Assembly (NCBI RefSeq): GCF_006152065.1
Contig: NZ_VDFW01000002.1
Location: 310,001 to 374,000 of the forward strand
Origin: Amycolatopsis alkalitolerans
GTDB taxonomy: Bacteria; Actinomycetota; Actinomycetes; Mycobacteriales; Pseudonocardiaceae
DNA: 64,000 nt
Reading direction: 5' to 3'
The stretch's first letter is position 1, and every line of letters begins with the position of its first letter. A program made the translations under genes and the position numbers. Under the pieces are notes generated by a model that saw only the letters and a program-made list of their open reading frames with translations, did no database searches and was not told the DNA's origin. Positions 51,701 to 60,150 of the stretch are shown here, piece by piece.

Positions 51701-52036
51701 GGGTCGTTCGTGCTCCTTCGCTAGGGTCGTCGCCCATGGACGCCGGGCCCGTGCCGGAGCCGGAGTCCGGTGATCGATGAACAACCAGGCAACCCTGTTG
51801 CGGAACGAGACGACGCGGGCCGTACCGGACGCCGTGCTCCGTTGGACCCCATCGCTCCGCCCCGCTGATGCTCGCCTTGCTCCAGAAGATTATGAACAGG
51901 TGAGTCTTGTGTCAACTGACGCGCTTGACGAATGCAGAGGTTTATCAACAGTTGCGAGGCCGGCCCTTCTGGTGTTTCTATTATGTTTCTCGTTTCACGG
52001 CTGCTCGGTACCGGTCACCGCCAGAAGGGACGAAGC
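51701..52036. other. Intergenic region with degenerate operator upstream of the MFS remnant
   Basis: 336 nt without a supportable gene. It contains TGTCAACTGACGCGCTTGACGAA-type sequence at 51911-51933, which matches 17 of 23 bases of the operator at 56154-56176. TCAACAGTTG at 51946-51955 matches ten bases of the TetR-linked palindrome at 9149-9159. Confidence 0.5.
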
Positions 52037-52524
52037 ATGACATCGTCGTCGGAACTGGCGCCGGGGACGCGCCGCCGCGCACTGGCTGCCGGTGCGATCG
52101 GCAATTTCGTCGAGTGGCACGACTTCGTCGTCTACGGTTCGCTTGCCAGTGCGATCGCGTTCGCGCTGCGGCCGGTTGGTGGTTCATCTTCGGGCAGGCG
52201 ATCCTCGGGGTGTTCGTCGGGGCGAGCAACGCGCCGCTCGCGGTGCTCTGCATCGAGTTGTTCGCTGCCAGAGTCCGGTTTGCTACCGGTGCGATCGGCC
52301 AGGCCCTCGACGCCGGGCTCATCGGTGGTTCGAGGCCTCTGGTGGCCACCGCCCTGATCGCCGCGACCGGCCTGGCGCTCGCGCCGGCCTACTACCTCGT
52401 CGTTTTCGTTGTGCTCGCGCTGATCATCATGGCCGCACTGGTTCCCGAGACCAGGGGCGCCGATCTGGCGAGCGGCGAGGTCGCGCTCGGCGCCAGCAAG
52501 ATCACTCGTAATACTGTTGCCTGA
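52037..52524 (+). pseudogene. MHS-type MFS transporter with large internal deletion and frameshift
   Basis: ATG 52037 opens with an MHS N-terminus (ALAAGAIGNFVEWHDFVVYG, SLASAIAFAL). At about 52160 it passes, out of frame, into the last helices of the same family (FIFGQAILGVFVGASNAPLA, YYLVVFVVLALIIMAALVPE). Helices 2-8 are missing, so it is dead. SDR follows 17 nt later. Confidence 0.82.
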
Positions 52525-52541
52525 AATTGGGAGGAAATGAC

Positions 52542-53354
52542 GTGGGCTCGCTGGACGGGAAGGTCGCGTTCATCACCGGCGCTGCTCGGGGCCAGGGCCG
52601 TAGTCACGCCGTGCGGCTCGCCGCGGAAGGGGCTGACATCCTCGCCGTCGACATCTGCGCCCAGCTGGATTCCGTGCCTTATCCGATGGCCACGCCGGAA
52701 GACCTGGAGACGACAGCCTTGGAGGTCGAAGCTCTGGGACGGCGGGTCTGGACCGCGATCGCGGACGTGCGCGACTTCGACGCCCTCGGCAAGGCGATGG
52801 CCGAGGGGCTCGACCGGCTCGGATCGGTCGACATCGTGCTGGTCAACGCGGGGATCGCGCCGATGTCGGTCAACGATCACCAGGATGCGTGGCAGGACGT
52901 CATCGACGTCAACCTGACCGGCGTGCAGAACACCCTTCGCTTGGTCGCGCCCGTGCTGGTCGCCCAGGGACGCGGTGGCGCGATCGTCATTACCAGCTCG
53001 ACGATGGGCCTCGCGGGCGTGGGCACCGACAAGCCGGGCGCGCTGGCCTACACCGCATCCAAGCACGGCGTCGTCGGTCTGATGCGGGCGTACGCCAACT
53101 TCCTCGCCCCGCACAGTATCCGGGTCAACACGGTGCATCCGGCCGGAGTCGGCACCACGATGGTGCTCAACCCCGCCATGGAGGAGTACCTGCAGTCCGT
53201 CGGCACGCGATCCGGCGGCGGAAACGCACTGCCGGTCGACATGGTCGAGCCGATCGACGTCTCGAGCGCCGTGGCCTGGCTGGTTTCCGACGCGGCGCGC
53301 TACGTCACGGGGGTCACGCTGCCGGTCGACGCCGGGTACCTCAACCGCCGCTAG
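52542..53354 (+). CDS. Short-chain dehydrogenase, mycofactocin-coupled type
   Basis: 270 residues from GTG 52542 with SD GGGAGG at 52529-52534. Rossmann motif FITGAARGQGRSHAVRLA, catalytic Ser-Tyr-Lys in ITSSTMGLAG and YTASKHG, and the insertion typical of mycofactocin-dependent SDRs after the second strand (YPMATPEDLETTALEVEALG). Oxidises an alcohol with tightly bound NAD. The stop TAG uses two bases of the IS target site plus the first base of the IS. Confidence 0.92.
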   Translation: MGSLDGKVAFITGAARGQGRSHAVRLAAEGADILAVDICAQLDSVPYPMATPEDLETTALEVEALGRRVWTAIADVRDFDALGKAMAEGLDRLGSVDIVLVNAGIAPMSVNDHQDAWQDVIDVNLTGVQNTLRLVAPVLVAQGRGGAIVITSSTMGLAGVGTDKPGALAYTASKHGVVGLMRAYANFLAPHSIRVNTVHPAGVGTTMVLNPAMEEYLQSVGTRSGGGNALPVDMVEPIDVSSAVAWLVSDAARYVTGVTLPVDAGYLNRR

Positions 53355-54292
53355 GGCCTGTTTCATAAGTTGATCAAGGTTTGAGATGATCTTGATCCGT
53401 GGCGCGTGGTGATCTGACCAACGAGCAGTGGGCGAAGCCGGAACCGTTGCTGCCCGAGGGTAAGAAGTCTGGCAGGCCGCCGAAGCATGCGAAACGGACG
53501 CTGATTGACGGGATCCGGTTTCGGGTTCGGACTGGGGTGCCGTGGCGGGATCTGCCGGAGCGTTATGGCCCGTGGGAGACGGTGTATGGCCTGTTCCGGC
53601 GCTGGCAGCGGGATGGCACGTGGAAGAGGATTCTGACTGCGTTGCAGGCGGACGCGGACGCTGCGGGCCTGATCACCTGGGATGTCAGCGTGGACTACAC
53701 GGTCGCTCGTGCGCATCAGCACGCCGCCGGTGCGCGTCAAAAGGGGATCTCCAGAAGGAATCTCCAGGCGGGGTCGAGGTCGAACCGGACAATCACGGGC
53801 TGGGCCGCTCCCGCGGAGGATTGACGACCAAGACTCACCTGGCGGTCGAGCAGGGGCAGAAGCCCTTGTCGATCGTGATCACCGCTGGCCAACGAGGTGA
53901 CTCGCCCCAGTTTCAGGTGGTGCTCGACCGTATCCGGGTGCCCCGGCCCGGTCGCGGCCGACCGCGATTCCGCCCGGACCGGGTGCTCGGCGACAAAGCT
54001 TACGGGTCCCGCGCCAACCGAGCCTACCTGCGCAGGCACGGTATCCGTTGCACCATCCCGGACAAGGCCGACCAGGTCCGCCACCGCAAGAAGAAGGGAT
54101 CACGCGGAGGACGGCCACCTGCATTCGACAAAGAGATCTACAAGCAACGGCACGCTGTCGAGTGCGGAATCAACCGCCTCAAACGCAACCGAGCCGTCGC
54201 CACCAGATACGACAAGCTCGCCGTCCGCTACGAAGCCACGGTCACCATCGCAGCGATCAACGAGTGGCTCCCAAAACTTTCGAAACAGACCC
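53354..54292 (+). mobile_element. IS5-family (IS427-group) insertion sequence, apparently intact
   Basis: 939 bp with terminal inverted repeats GGGCCTGTTTCATAAGTT (53354-53371) and AACTTTCGAAACAGACCC (54275-54292), 15 of 18 matching. Flanked by a TA duplication (53352-53353 and 54293-54294). Two overlapping frames are joined by a -1 frameshift signal. Inserted precisely in the stop codon of the SDR gene. Confidence 0.88.
53399..53824 (+). CDS. IS427-group transposase, frame A (DNA-binding part)
   Basis: 141 residues: [60 protein letters not shown] (first catalytic Asp). The full transposase is made by -1 frameshifting at A_AAG_GGG (53740-53746) into frame B. Confidence 0.88.
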   Translation: MARGDLTNEQWAKPEPLLPEGKKSGRPPKHAKRTLIDGIRFRVRTGVPWRDLPERYGPWETVYGLFRRWQRDGTWKRILTALQADADAAGLITWDVSVDYTVARAHQHAAGARQKGISRRNLQAGSRSNRTITGWAAPAED

Positions 54293-54302
54293 TAGCAGGC
54301 CG
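53740..54302 (+). CDS. IS427-group transposase, frame B (catalytic part, reached by -1 frameshift)
   Basis: After the slip the frame reads [20 protein letters not shown], then [40 protein letters not shown] (second Asp) and [20 protein letters not shown] (Glu). Fusing A and B gives a complete DDE transposase. Heptamer A_AAG_GGG is in the correct zero frame (Gln-Lys-Gly). Confidence 0.85.
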
Positions 54303-54323
54303 GGCCCGGCTGTTCGGCGCTTG

Positions 54324-55979
54324 TCACGCCGGCGGTTTCATCATCGCGGTCACCTCGGCCTCGGCACGGGCAAGTGCGGCATCGCGGCTCAGGTCCTCGG
54401 TGGCCGACTTGATGAGCCGGGTCGTTCCCCGGGTCAGGTCGTCGCGGTAGCGCTCGTCGGTGATGTCGTAGTTGAGGTTCTTGACGTAGACCCGCAGCCG
54501 TTCGCGCAGCTCCGGGTCCTGGTCGCCCGAATCGAGCACCTGCGGCAGAAACGTGGCGCGCACGAGGAGCCCGTGCGCGACCTTGCGGGCGCGCTCACCG
54601 CGCAGGCCGATCAGGGTCTCGCGCGGCGAGCAACGGATGAGATGGTCCTTCCACCAGTCGAACACGTTCGGCGGTTCGACGGTCGCCACCTCGACATACG
54701 GGCGTTCAAGGACTCGGGCGAGCGTTTCGACTGCCAGCTCGAGATAGGAGGTTCGTTCCTTGCGGGCGAGTTGCTCGACGAAATTGCTGAGCTCGTACCG
54801 GGCCCGGTCCATCGAGAAGCAGTAGCGGCGGATCCCGTGGATCGAGTCGTCGAACAACCCGTACTCGAAGTTGAAGATCCGGAACGGGCTCTTCGCCGAG
54901 CGGTGCAGCGCGGAGCGCACGGCCTCGGAGCCCTTCTCGAACTGCCATGGTGGTACCGCATGGCGGTGTCCGGCGAGCAGCTCGGACAGGACCGGCCCGC
55001 CGTGATAGCTCTGCGGGAGCACGGCGCCGGGAGACGCGGCGTAGGTGATGCTGACGCCATCGGCCTGTGCCTGCCGCATGAACCGGTTGCACCCCAGGTA
55101 GACCAATGGTGCCGTGTACCGGGTGACGGCGGGGGAGACGAGCTCGTCGGCGTGGAACGCGGCGTCGAACAGGCGCCGCACCCAGTCTTCCCCCCACACC
55201 TCCTCGGCGCAGCGGGCGATCTGCTCGCCGTACCGGGATTCCTCACGTTGGATCCGGGCGCCGACCGTGGCGGCGCCGAGCAGGCCGAGAATCGCGGCGG
55301 AGGCCGTGTCGAACCCGGCGCTCCCGTCACTGGAGCGGATGAGCAGCTCCATGCCGTCCAGCAAGTGCCCGAACCCGTGGTCGGTGTCGACCGCCACGGC
55401 GGGGCGCAGGCCGGCCAGCATCTGCACGCCGGCGCGGGTGAACTCCTGCTGGCGACCTTCCGTGCCCATCGCGGCGACCAGGAACTCGCGCAGTACCCGC
55501 GCCGCGTCCTCGTCGTGCCGCGGCCCCGGACCTTCCTCGATCGCGGCCGAGATCGCTTCGGCTGTCTCCGCCAGCTCGGGGGTCTCGCGAAGCAGTTCGA
55601 GGAAGCTCGCCAGCTGCGGCCGGAACCCGGTGGAGACGGGTTCGGCCCGCCACCGGTTGGCGGCGACGGAGATTTCCGCGAGCGAAACCAGTGGTGCGCG
55701 CCGGCCGTTGCCCTCGGTCGCGGGATACGGGCTGAGTACGCCCTTTCGCACCCACTGGTTGACGGCCTGCCTGCTGACGCCGACCGAGCGTGCGGCCTCG
55801 GCCTGCGACACGAGGTCGGTGGGTTTCTCCGCGTGTGCCGTGCCCATCCGCAACCGCTCCGCAGCCCGTTCGAGCGCCCGGATCAGGTCACCGCGCGGAA
55901 CCGCGCCGGCTTCTCCCAGCGCGAGCGCGAGCTGCTCGAGCGACAGTGAGATGGACAGTTCGGAGTTCCCAGTCATCAC
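54324..55979 (-). CDS. Large HTH-containing regulator of unknown family
   Basis: 551 residues. N-terminal region has a helical stretch and then a MerR/excisionase-like HTH ([30 protein letters not shown]; about residues 58-95). The remaining 450 residues are all new to me: Ala/Glu-rich helices, [39 protein letters not shown], and no membrane segment or known ligand domain. Two copies of a palindrome lie upstream (55987-56007, 56154-56174), the first overlapping its promoter, the second that of the divergent E1 operon, so it is probably an autoregulated repressor or activator of that operon. Confidence 0.75.
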   Translation of the reverse strand: MMTGNSELSISLSLEQLALALGEAGAVPRGDLIRALERAAERLRMGTAHAEKPTDLVSQAEAARSVGVSRQAVNQWVRKGVLSPYPATEGNGRRAPLVSLAEISVAANRWRAEPVSTGFRPQLASFLELLRETPELAETAEAISAAIEEGPGPRHDEDAARVLREFLVAAMGTEGRQQEFTRAGVQMLAGLRPAVAVDTDHGFGHLLDGMELLIRSSDGSAGFDTASAAILGLLGAATVGARIQREESRYGEQIARCAEEVWGEDWVRRLFDAAFHADELVSPAVTRYTAPLVYLGCNRFMRQAQADGVSITYAASPGAVLPQSYHGGPVLSELLAGHRHAVPPWQFEKGSEAVRSALHRSAKSPFRIFNFEYGLFDDSIHGIRRYCFSMDRARYELSNFVEQLARKERTSYLELAVETLARVLERPYVEVATVEPPNVFDWWKDHLIRCSPRETLIGLRGERARKVAHGLLVRATFLPQVLDSGDQDPELRERLRVYVKNLNYDITDERYRDDLTRGTTRLIKSATEDLSRDAALARAEAEVTAMMKPPA

Positions 55980-55986
55980 AACCTCT

Positions 55987-56007
55987 CGTCAAGTAAGTCA
56001 CTTGACG
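55987..56007. promoter_or_regulatory. Operator palindrome 1 for the HTH regulator
   Basis: CGTCAAGT-N5-ACTTGACG, perfect 8 bp arms, 8 nt upstream of the regulator's ATG (55979). Same arms as site 2. Confidence 0.8.
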
Positions 56008-56153
56008 GCGTCTACTTGTGTTAGTCGAATCTACCGCACGCCGGCGGCGACGCACCCCCAGTGGTTGGGACCATGGCCCGTGCAGGCATGGAACCTCCCG
56101 TCCACTCCGGCGTGGGGGCGGAGTGCTCTCACCGTGCGCCCAAAATAGCTTTT

Positions 56154-56197
56154 CGTCAAGTGTGTCACTTGACGAAATGTGATGACGGATCTACGGT
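56154..56197 (+). promoter_or_regulatory. Operator palindrome 2 and promoter of the E1 operon
   Basis: CGTCAAGT-N5-ACTTGACG (56154-56174; symmetry extends to TTT/AAA at 56151-56177). The right arm supplies a -35 box TTGACG (56169-56174), and TACGGT (56192-56197) follows at 17 nt. A bound regulator would cover the -35. Distance between the two palindrome centres is 167 bp, compatible with looping. Confidence 0.78.
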
Positions 56198-56242
56198 CTT
56201 GCTTGCCGCACCCCACACGTTCCGAACTCCAACGGGGGAGTC

Positions 56243-56563
56243 ATGGTCGTTGCCGACGTTCACGCCGCCGTACAGCTTGCTCGTGATGTCGCCGAGCTCA
56301 TACCCGCCCCGCCAAGTTCGCTCCGCGACGACGAGGCCAGTCACCAGATATGGGCTGAGGTCATGGTGAACGCGGCGAATGGCCTGGCCGCCGCCTATCG
56401 AGAGCGCCCGCACGTGCTGGAGGCCGCCATCGGGCCGGCGCTCGAAGTCGGTGTCAACCCGCCGTGGCGGGTGCTGTTGATCCTCGCGCTGACACGGCTC
56501 GGCGGGGTCACGCACGAGCTGACCCCGCTCGCCAGGCGGTCGCGGAAGCGGGCCATCGGCTGA
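56243..56563 (+). CDS. Small hypothetical protein, first gene of the E1 operon
   Basis: 106 residues from ATG 56243, preceded by GGGGGAG. Helical, soluble: MVVADVHAAVQLARDVAELI, then a region GPALEVGVNPPWRVLLILAL. No family recognised. Being the promoter-proximal gene under the palindromic operator, it may be a regulator partner or accessory protein. Confidence 0.6.
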   Translation: MVVADVHAAVQLARDVAELIPAPPSSLRDDEASHQIWAEVMVNAANGLAAAYRERPHVLEAAIGPALEVGVNPPWRVLLILALTRLGGVTHELTPLARRSRKRAIG

Positions 56564-56611
56564 TGACCTCCCCGGATTCCGGCCGTGGCACAGCAGAATG
56601 GGAAGGTTGAG

Positions 56612-57631
56612 ATGAACGAGGGAAACGGCGCCGGATCGATGCCGGCCGATCCGCGCGCCATCTACGAGACGATGGCCACGATCTCCGTGGGCGAGGCGGC
56701 GACGGTGGGTGCCGTCCGCGCTGGGCGCCTCAACGCGGCTGTGTACCCGGTGCGCGGACTGGAGGGCGTCTGTGCGGCGCTGGGCGACGTGCTCGAGCCG
56801 ACCGACTACCTGGTCTCGACGTACCGGAACCTCGGGGACGCCGTGGCCAAGGGCGTCGAGCTGCGCCGCGTCATCGCGGAATCCTACGGGCGCAAGCTCG
56901 GGACCAGCAAAGGCAAGGGCGGTCCGATGCATCTTGTGGACGTCCACGCCGGGCTGATGGCGACCAGCGGGATCGTCGGCGGTGGGGTACCCATCGCGGT
57001 CGGCCTGGCCCTCGCGGCGCAGCTCGACGGTGAGGGGCAGATCGCCGCCACCACGTTCGGCGACGGCGCCACCTCCATCGGCGCTTACCACGAGGCGATG
57101 AACCTCGCGGCGCTCTGGAACCTGCCGATCGTGTTCGTGTGCCAGAACAACCAGTGGGGCGAGCACACCGCGCTCGTCGACTACGCCGGCAACCCCGATC
57201 TGTCGGAACGGGCCCGTAGCTACGGTATGCACAGCGTGGCGGTCGACGGCTTCGATGTGCCGGCGACGTGGCGCGCGCTCCGGGATGCGGCGGACCACGC
57301 GCGTTCCGGTGCGGGACCCGCGTTCGTGGAGGCCATCACCTACCGGCTCGGTCCGCACTCGGCAGCGTCCGACCGGGGATACATGCCCAAGCAGGACTTC
57401 GACGCCGCGATGGAGCGCGACCCCACGCCGGCGTTCCGCAAGCAGCTCCTCGAGTCCGGCACGGCGACCGCCGGGGAACTGGACCGCATCGACGCGCGCG
57501 TCCACACGCTGGTCGAGGACGCGATGCAGGCGGCGATCGACTCGCCACCACAGACCGACGACGAGCTGTTCACCGACGTGTTCGCCGATCCCGCCGCCAT
57601 CCCCGCCACGAAATGGAAGGCCCGCGCATGA
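56612..57631 (+). CDS. TPP-dependent acetoin/2-oxoacid dehydrogenase E1 alpha
   Basis: 339 residues from ATG 56612 with GGAAGG SD. TPP motif GDGATSIGAYHEAMNLAALW, then LPIVFVCQNNQWGEHT; also GGPMHLVDVHAGLMATSG. The size and GKGGPMH pattern fit AcoA-type E1 alpha. With E1 beta forms the alpha2beta2 decarboxylating enzyme that feeds a lipoyl-E2. ATGA overlap with E1 beta. Confidence 0.92.
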   Translation: MNEGNGAGSMPADPRAIYETMATISVGEAATVGAVRAGRLNAAVYPVRGLEGVCAALGDVLEPTDYLVSTYRNLGDAVAKGVELRRVIAESYGRKLGTSKGKGGPMHLVDVHAGLMATSGIVGGGVPIAVGLALAAQLDGEGQIAATTFGDGATSIGAYHEAMNLAALWNLPIVFVCQNNQWGEHTALVDYAGNPDLSERARSYGMHSVAVDGFDVPATWRALRDAADHARSGAGPAFVEAITYRLGPHSAASDRGYMPKQDFDAAMERDPTPAFRKQLLESGTATAGELDRIDARVHTLVEDAMQAAIDSPPQTDDELFTDVFADPAAIPATKWKARA

Positions 57632-58641
57632 CCGCCGCCCAGCTGGTCGCCGGCACATCCGCCACGACCGAGGAGATGAACTGCCAGCAAGCGGTGCGCT
57701 CCGCGATGGGGCTGGCGCTCGAAGCCGACCCGCGGGTGCTGGTCCTCGGCGAGGACGTCGCCGATCCCCCCGGCGGCGTCATCGGTACCACCAAAGGGCT
57801 CTCGACGCGGTTCGGGCCGAACCGGGTGCGTGCGACGCCGATCGCCGAACAGGCGATCATCGGCGCCGCCATCGGCGCCTCACTCGCGGGCTACCGGCCC
57901 ATCGCCGAGATCATGTTCTGCGACTTCCTGGCGGTCTGCGCGGACCAGATCGCGAACCACGCGGCGAAGTTGCGGTACATGTCCGGCGGCGAGACGAACG
58001 TGCCCATCACGATCACGACCTTCGTGGCGGGCGGCCGGTTCGGCGCCCAGCACACGCAGTCGCTCGAGGCTTGGTTCATGCACACGCCGGGCATGAAGGT
58101 CGTCATGCCGTCGAACCCGATGGATGCCAAGGGGTTGCTCGCCAGCTGTATCGCCGACGATGATCCCTGCCTGTTCGTGCAGCCGCTGGCGTTGATGTTC
58201 GCGCCGAAGCAGGAAGTGCCGGTCGGCGAGTACGCCGTGCCACTCGGCAAGGCGTCCGTCGTGCGGCAGGGAAACGACGTCACGATCGTGTCATACGGGG
58301 TGCAGGTCCCGCAGGCCCTCGCCGCGGCGGAGGAGCTGAAGGCCGAGGGAGTCAGCGCGGAGGTGATCGATCTGCGCAGCCTGGTCCCGCTGGACATGCC
58401 GACGGTGCTGGAGTCGGTCGCACGAACCCGCCGGGTCGTGATCACTCATGGCGCCACGGAGTTCTGCGGCCCTGGCGCCGAGATCGCCACCCAGATCTAC
58501 GACGAGCTGTTCGGCGAACTCGCCGCGCCCGTCGCGCGGGTGGCCGCGCCGTACGCGCCCATGCCGTTCGCCCCCGACATGAGCTATTTGCCGATGGGGG
58601 CGGACATCGCGTCGTCGGCGCGGGCCCTGTTCGCGAAGTAG
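57628..58641 (+). CDS. TPP-dependent acetoin/2-oxoacid dehydrogenase E1 beta
   Basis: 337 residues from the ATG overlapping the E1 alpha stop. Transketolase-type pyrimidine domain with LGEDVADPPGGVIGTTKGLS, RATPIAEQAIIGAAIGASLA and EIMFCDFLAVCADQIANHAA, then a C-terminal domain with VTIVSYGVQVPQALAAAEEL. AcoB-like length. Partner E2 is at 50537-51700 on the other strand, beyond an IS. Confidence 0.92.
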   Translation: MTAAQLVAGTSATTEEMNCQQAVRSAMGLALEADPRVLVLGEDVADPPGGVIGTTKGLSTRFGPNRVRATPIAEQAIIGAAIGASLAGYRPIAEIMFCDFLAVCADQIANHAAKLRYMSGGETNVPITITTFVAGGRFGAQHTQSLEAWFMHTPGMKVVMPSNPMDAKGLLASCIADDDPCLFVQPLALMFAPKQEVPVGEYAVPLGKASVVRQGNDVTIVSYGVQVPQALAAAEELKAEGVSAEVIDLRSLVPLDMPTVLESVARTRRVVITHGATEFCGPGAEIATQIYDELFGELAAPVARVAAPYAPMPFAPDMSYLPMGADIASSARALFAK

Positions 58642-58658
58642 CAGGCGGAGGCGATCGG

Positions 58659-58745
58659 ATGAGCGCGCTCGAGGGCCAGGTGAGGGGGCTCGATGACGTC
58701 CGCGCCGTGCGGCGGGTACTCAGCGGCGAGGACGACGCGCGATGA
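58659..58745 (+). CDS. Possible 28-residue ORF
   Basis: ATG 58659 follows GCGGAGG at ideal distance and reads MSALEGQVRGLDDVRAVRRV, then LSGEDDAR. Its stop overlaps the next ATG (58742), giving coupling. No homologue known; may be a real leader-type gene or a chance frame. Confidence 0.35.
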   Translation: MSALEGQVRGLDDVRAVRRVLSGEDDAR

Positions 58746-59283
58746 CAGCCGATCCGGCCACGACGACGGAGCCAGGCGTCGACCAGGCGCCGCGGTGCGC
58801 CGGCTGGTCGACGAGCAGCAGATCCTCGCGCCGCTGACCCGCTACACGCATCTCTGCGACGCGCGCGACGGCACCGCCTGGGAGATCTTCAGCGAGGACG
58901 GCACCGACGATCACAACCTGTTCGGGCAGGCCATCCACGGCTGGGACGCGATCGAGTCGATGTTCGCGCGGTCGTCGGAGAACCTGGAGGCCACCGCGCA
59001 TTTCATCAGCAACACCGAGATCGAAGTGGACGGCGACCGGGCCAAGACCAGGACGTACGCGCAATGCTGGACGTGGCTTCGTTTCTCGGGGGACAAGGGC
59101 GCGGTCCGGCCGTGCGACTACGTGTTCGTCGGCGTGTACAACGACGATCTGGTGCGGACGGCGGACGGCTGGCGCATCTCTTACCGGCGGACGACCCCGC
59201 TCGGCACGGGCGCACTGGGCCTTGGCGAAGGGAACGAGACCTACTTTGCGGCCTACGCCGCCGGGGTCGCGCGGGCGTTGTGA
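58742..59283 (+). pseudogene. NTF2/SnoaL-like protein, probably frameshifted near the start
   Basis: ATG 58742 (ATGA-coupled) gives MTADPATTTEPGVDQA. One missing base near 58787 would carry it into VRRLVDEQQILAPLTRYTHL and the rest of an NTF2-like domain (ending TYFAAYAAGVARAL). As sequenced, the domain could only start at GTG 58795 (162 residues). Conserved pocket stretch DGTAWEIFSEDGTDDHNLFG and WRISYRRTTPLG. Such proteins are dehydratase or isomerase-like accessory enzymes in catabolic operons. Confidence 0.72.
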
Positions 59284-59300
59284 CGAGCGGCCCAATAATG

Positions 59301-59328
59301 TTGATAGCCGAGCTAATAATGATATTCT
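59301..59328 (+). promoter_or_regulatory. Candidate promoter of the crotonase/CaiB/BVMO operon
   Basis: TTGATA (59301-59306) and TATTCT (59323-59328) with 16 nt spacing in a strikingly AT-rich stretch (59291-59330) of otherwise GC-rich DNA. Direct repeats AATAATG at about 59294 and 59315 flank the -35. Confidence 0.55.
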
Positions 59329-59370
59329 GAACACTACTGGACGTCCGGCCACGGTACGAGGAGCCTTTCC

Positions 59371-60150
59371 ATGCAGCCAGCAGATCCGGTACTGGTCGAG
59401 ACCACCGGCGGTGTCGGTGTGCTCACGCTCAACGAACCGGATCGGCGGAACCCGCTCAGTCCGGCGGTCGTCGACGCCCTCACCCAGTCGCTGCGCCGGC
59501 TCGCCGACGACGGCACGTGCCGGGCGGTCGTCCTCCGGGGCGCGGGGCGCGGGTTCTGTGCCGGCGCCGACCTCACCCGGATGCGAGCGGCATCGGCGCT
59601 CGAGGACCGGGACGAGTACAACGCCATCCTCATGTTGAACAAGACCTTGTGGGGGTACCGGAAACCGACGGTCGCCGCGGTGCACGGCTTCGCCCTCGGC
59701 GCGGGCTGCAACCTCATGAACTGGTGTGACGTGGCCATCGTGGAGGACGATGTCCGCCTCGGATTCCCCGAGGTGATCGCCGGCGTGCCGTCCGCGACGG
59801 TGATCCCGACCCTGCTTCGCACCGTGGGCCGCAAGGCGACGATGGAGTTCGTGCTCTCCGGCGCGAAGATCGATCCCGCCAGGGCCGAGCGGCTGGGCCT
59901 GGTCAACCGGGTCGTCGGCCGGGGTGAGGCGTTCGGTGCCGCGATGGAGTTCGCCGGGACCGTGGCCGCGCACGACCCGTCCGCGGTGCAGCTCACCAAG
60001 GACATCGTGCGGGCAGTGAGCGACATGAGCTACGAGCAGGGCATCGAGTACGCCAAGGAGGTGCGGGTCGTCGCGCGCATGGCGCCGGACTTCGGCGTGC
60101 GGATCCGGCAGGGCGGCACGCCCGACACCGCCGGGGTGAGCCGGCCGTGA
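59371..60150 (+). CDS. Enoyl-CoA hydratase/isomerase family protein
   Basis: 259 residues. Crotonase motifs RGFCAGADLTRM (oxyanion hole) and HGFALGAGCNLMNWCDVAIV, then LGFPEVIAGVPSATV. The residue at Glu164 is kept (FPEV), but that at Glu144 is Asn (GCNLM), so one of the two hydratase glutamates is missing, as in some isomerases. Stop overlaps the CaiB GTG. Confidence 0.9.
   Translation: MQPADPVLVETTGGVGVLTLNEPDRRNPLSPAVVDALTQSLRRLADDGTCRAVVLRGAGRGFCAGADLTRMRAASALEDRDEYNAILMLNKTLWGYRKPTVAAVHGFALGAGCNLMNWCDVAIVEDDVRLGFPEVIAGVPSATVIPTLLRTVGRKATMEFVLSGAKIDPARAERLGLVNRVVGRGEAFGAAMEFAGTVAAHDPSAVQLTKDIVRAVSDMSYEQGIEYAKEVRVVARMAPDFGVRIRQGGTPDTAGVSRP

Noticed and set aside
53399-53824. Transposase frame A as a broken transposase
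   Set aside because: Position of the A_AAG_GGG heptamer in the zero frame and intact frame B make programmed -1 frameshifting the simpler explanation.
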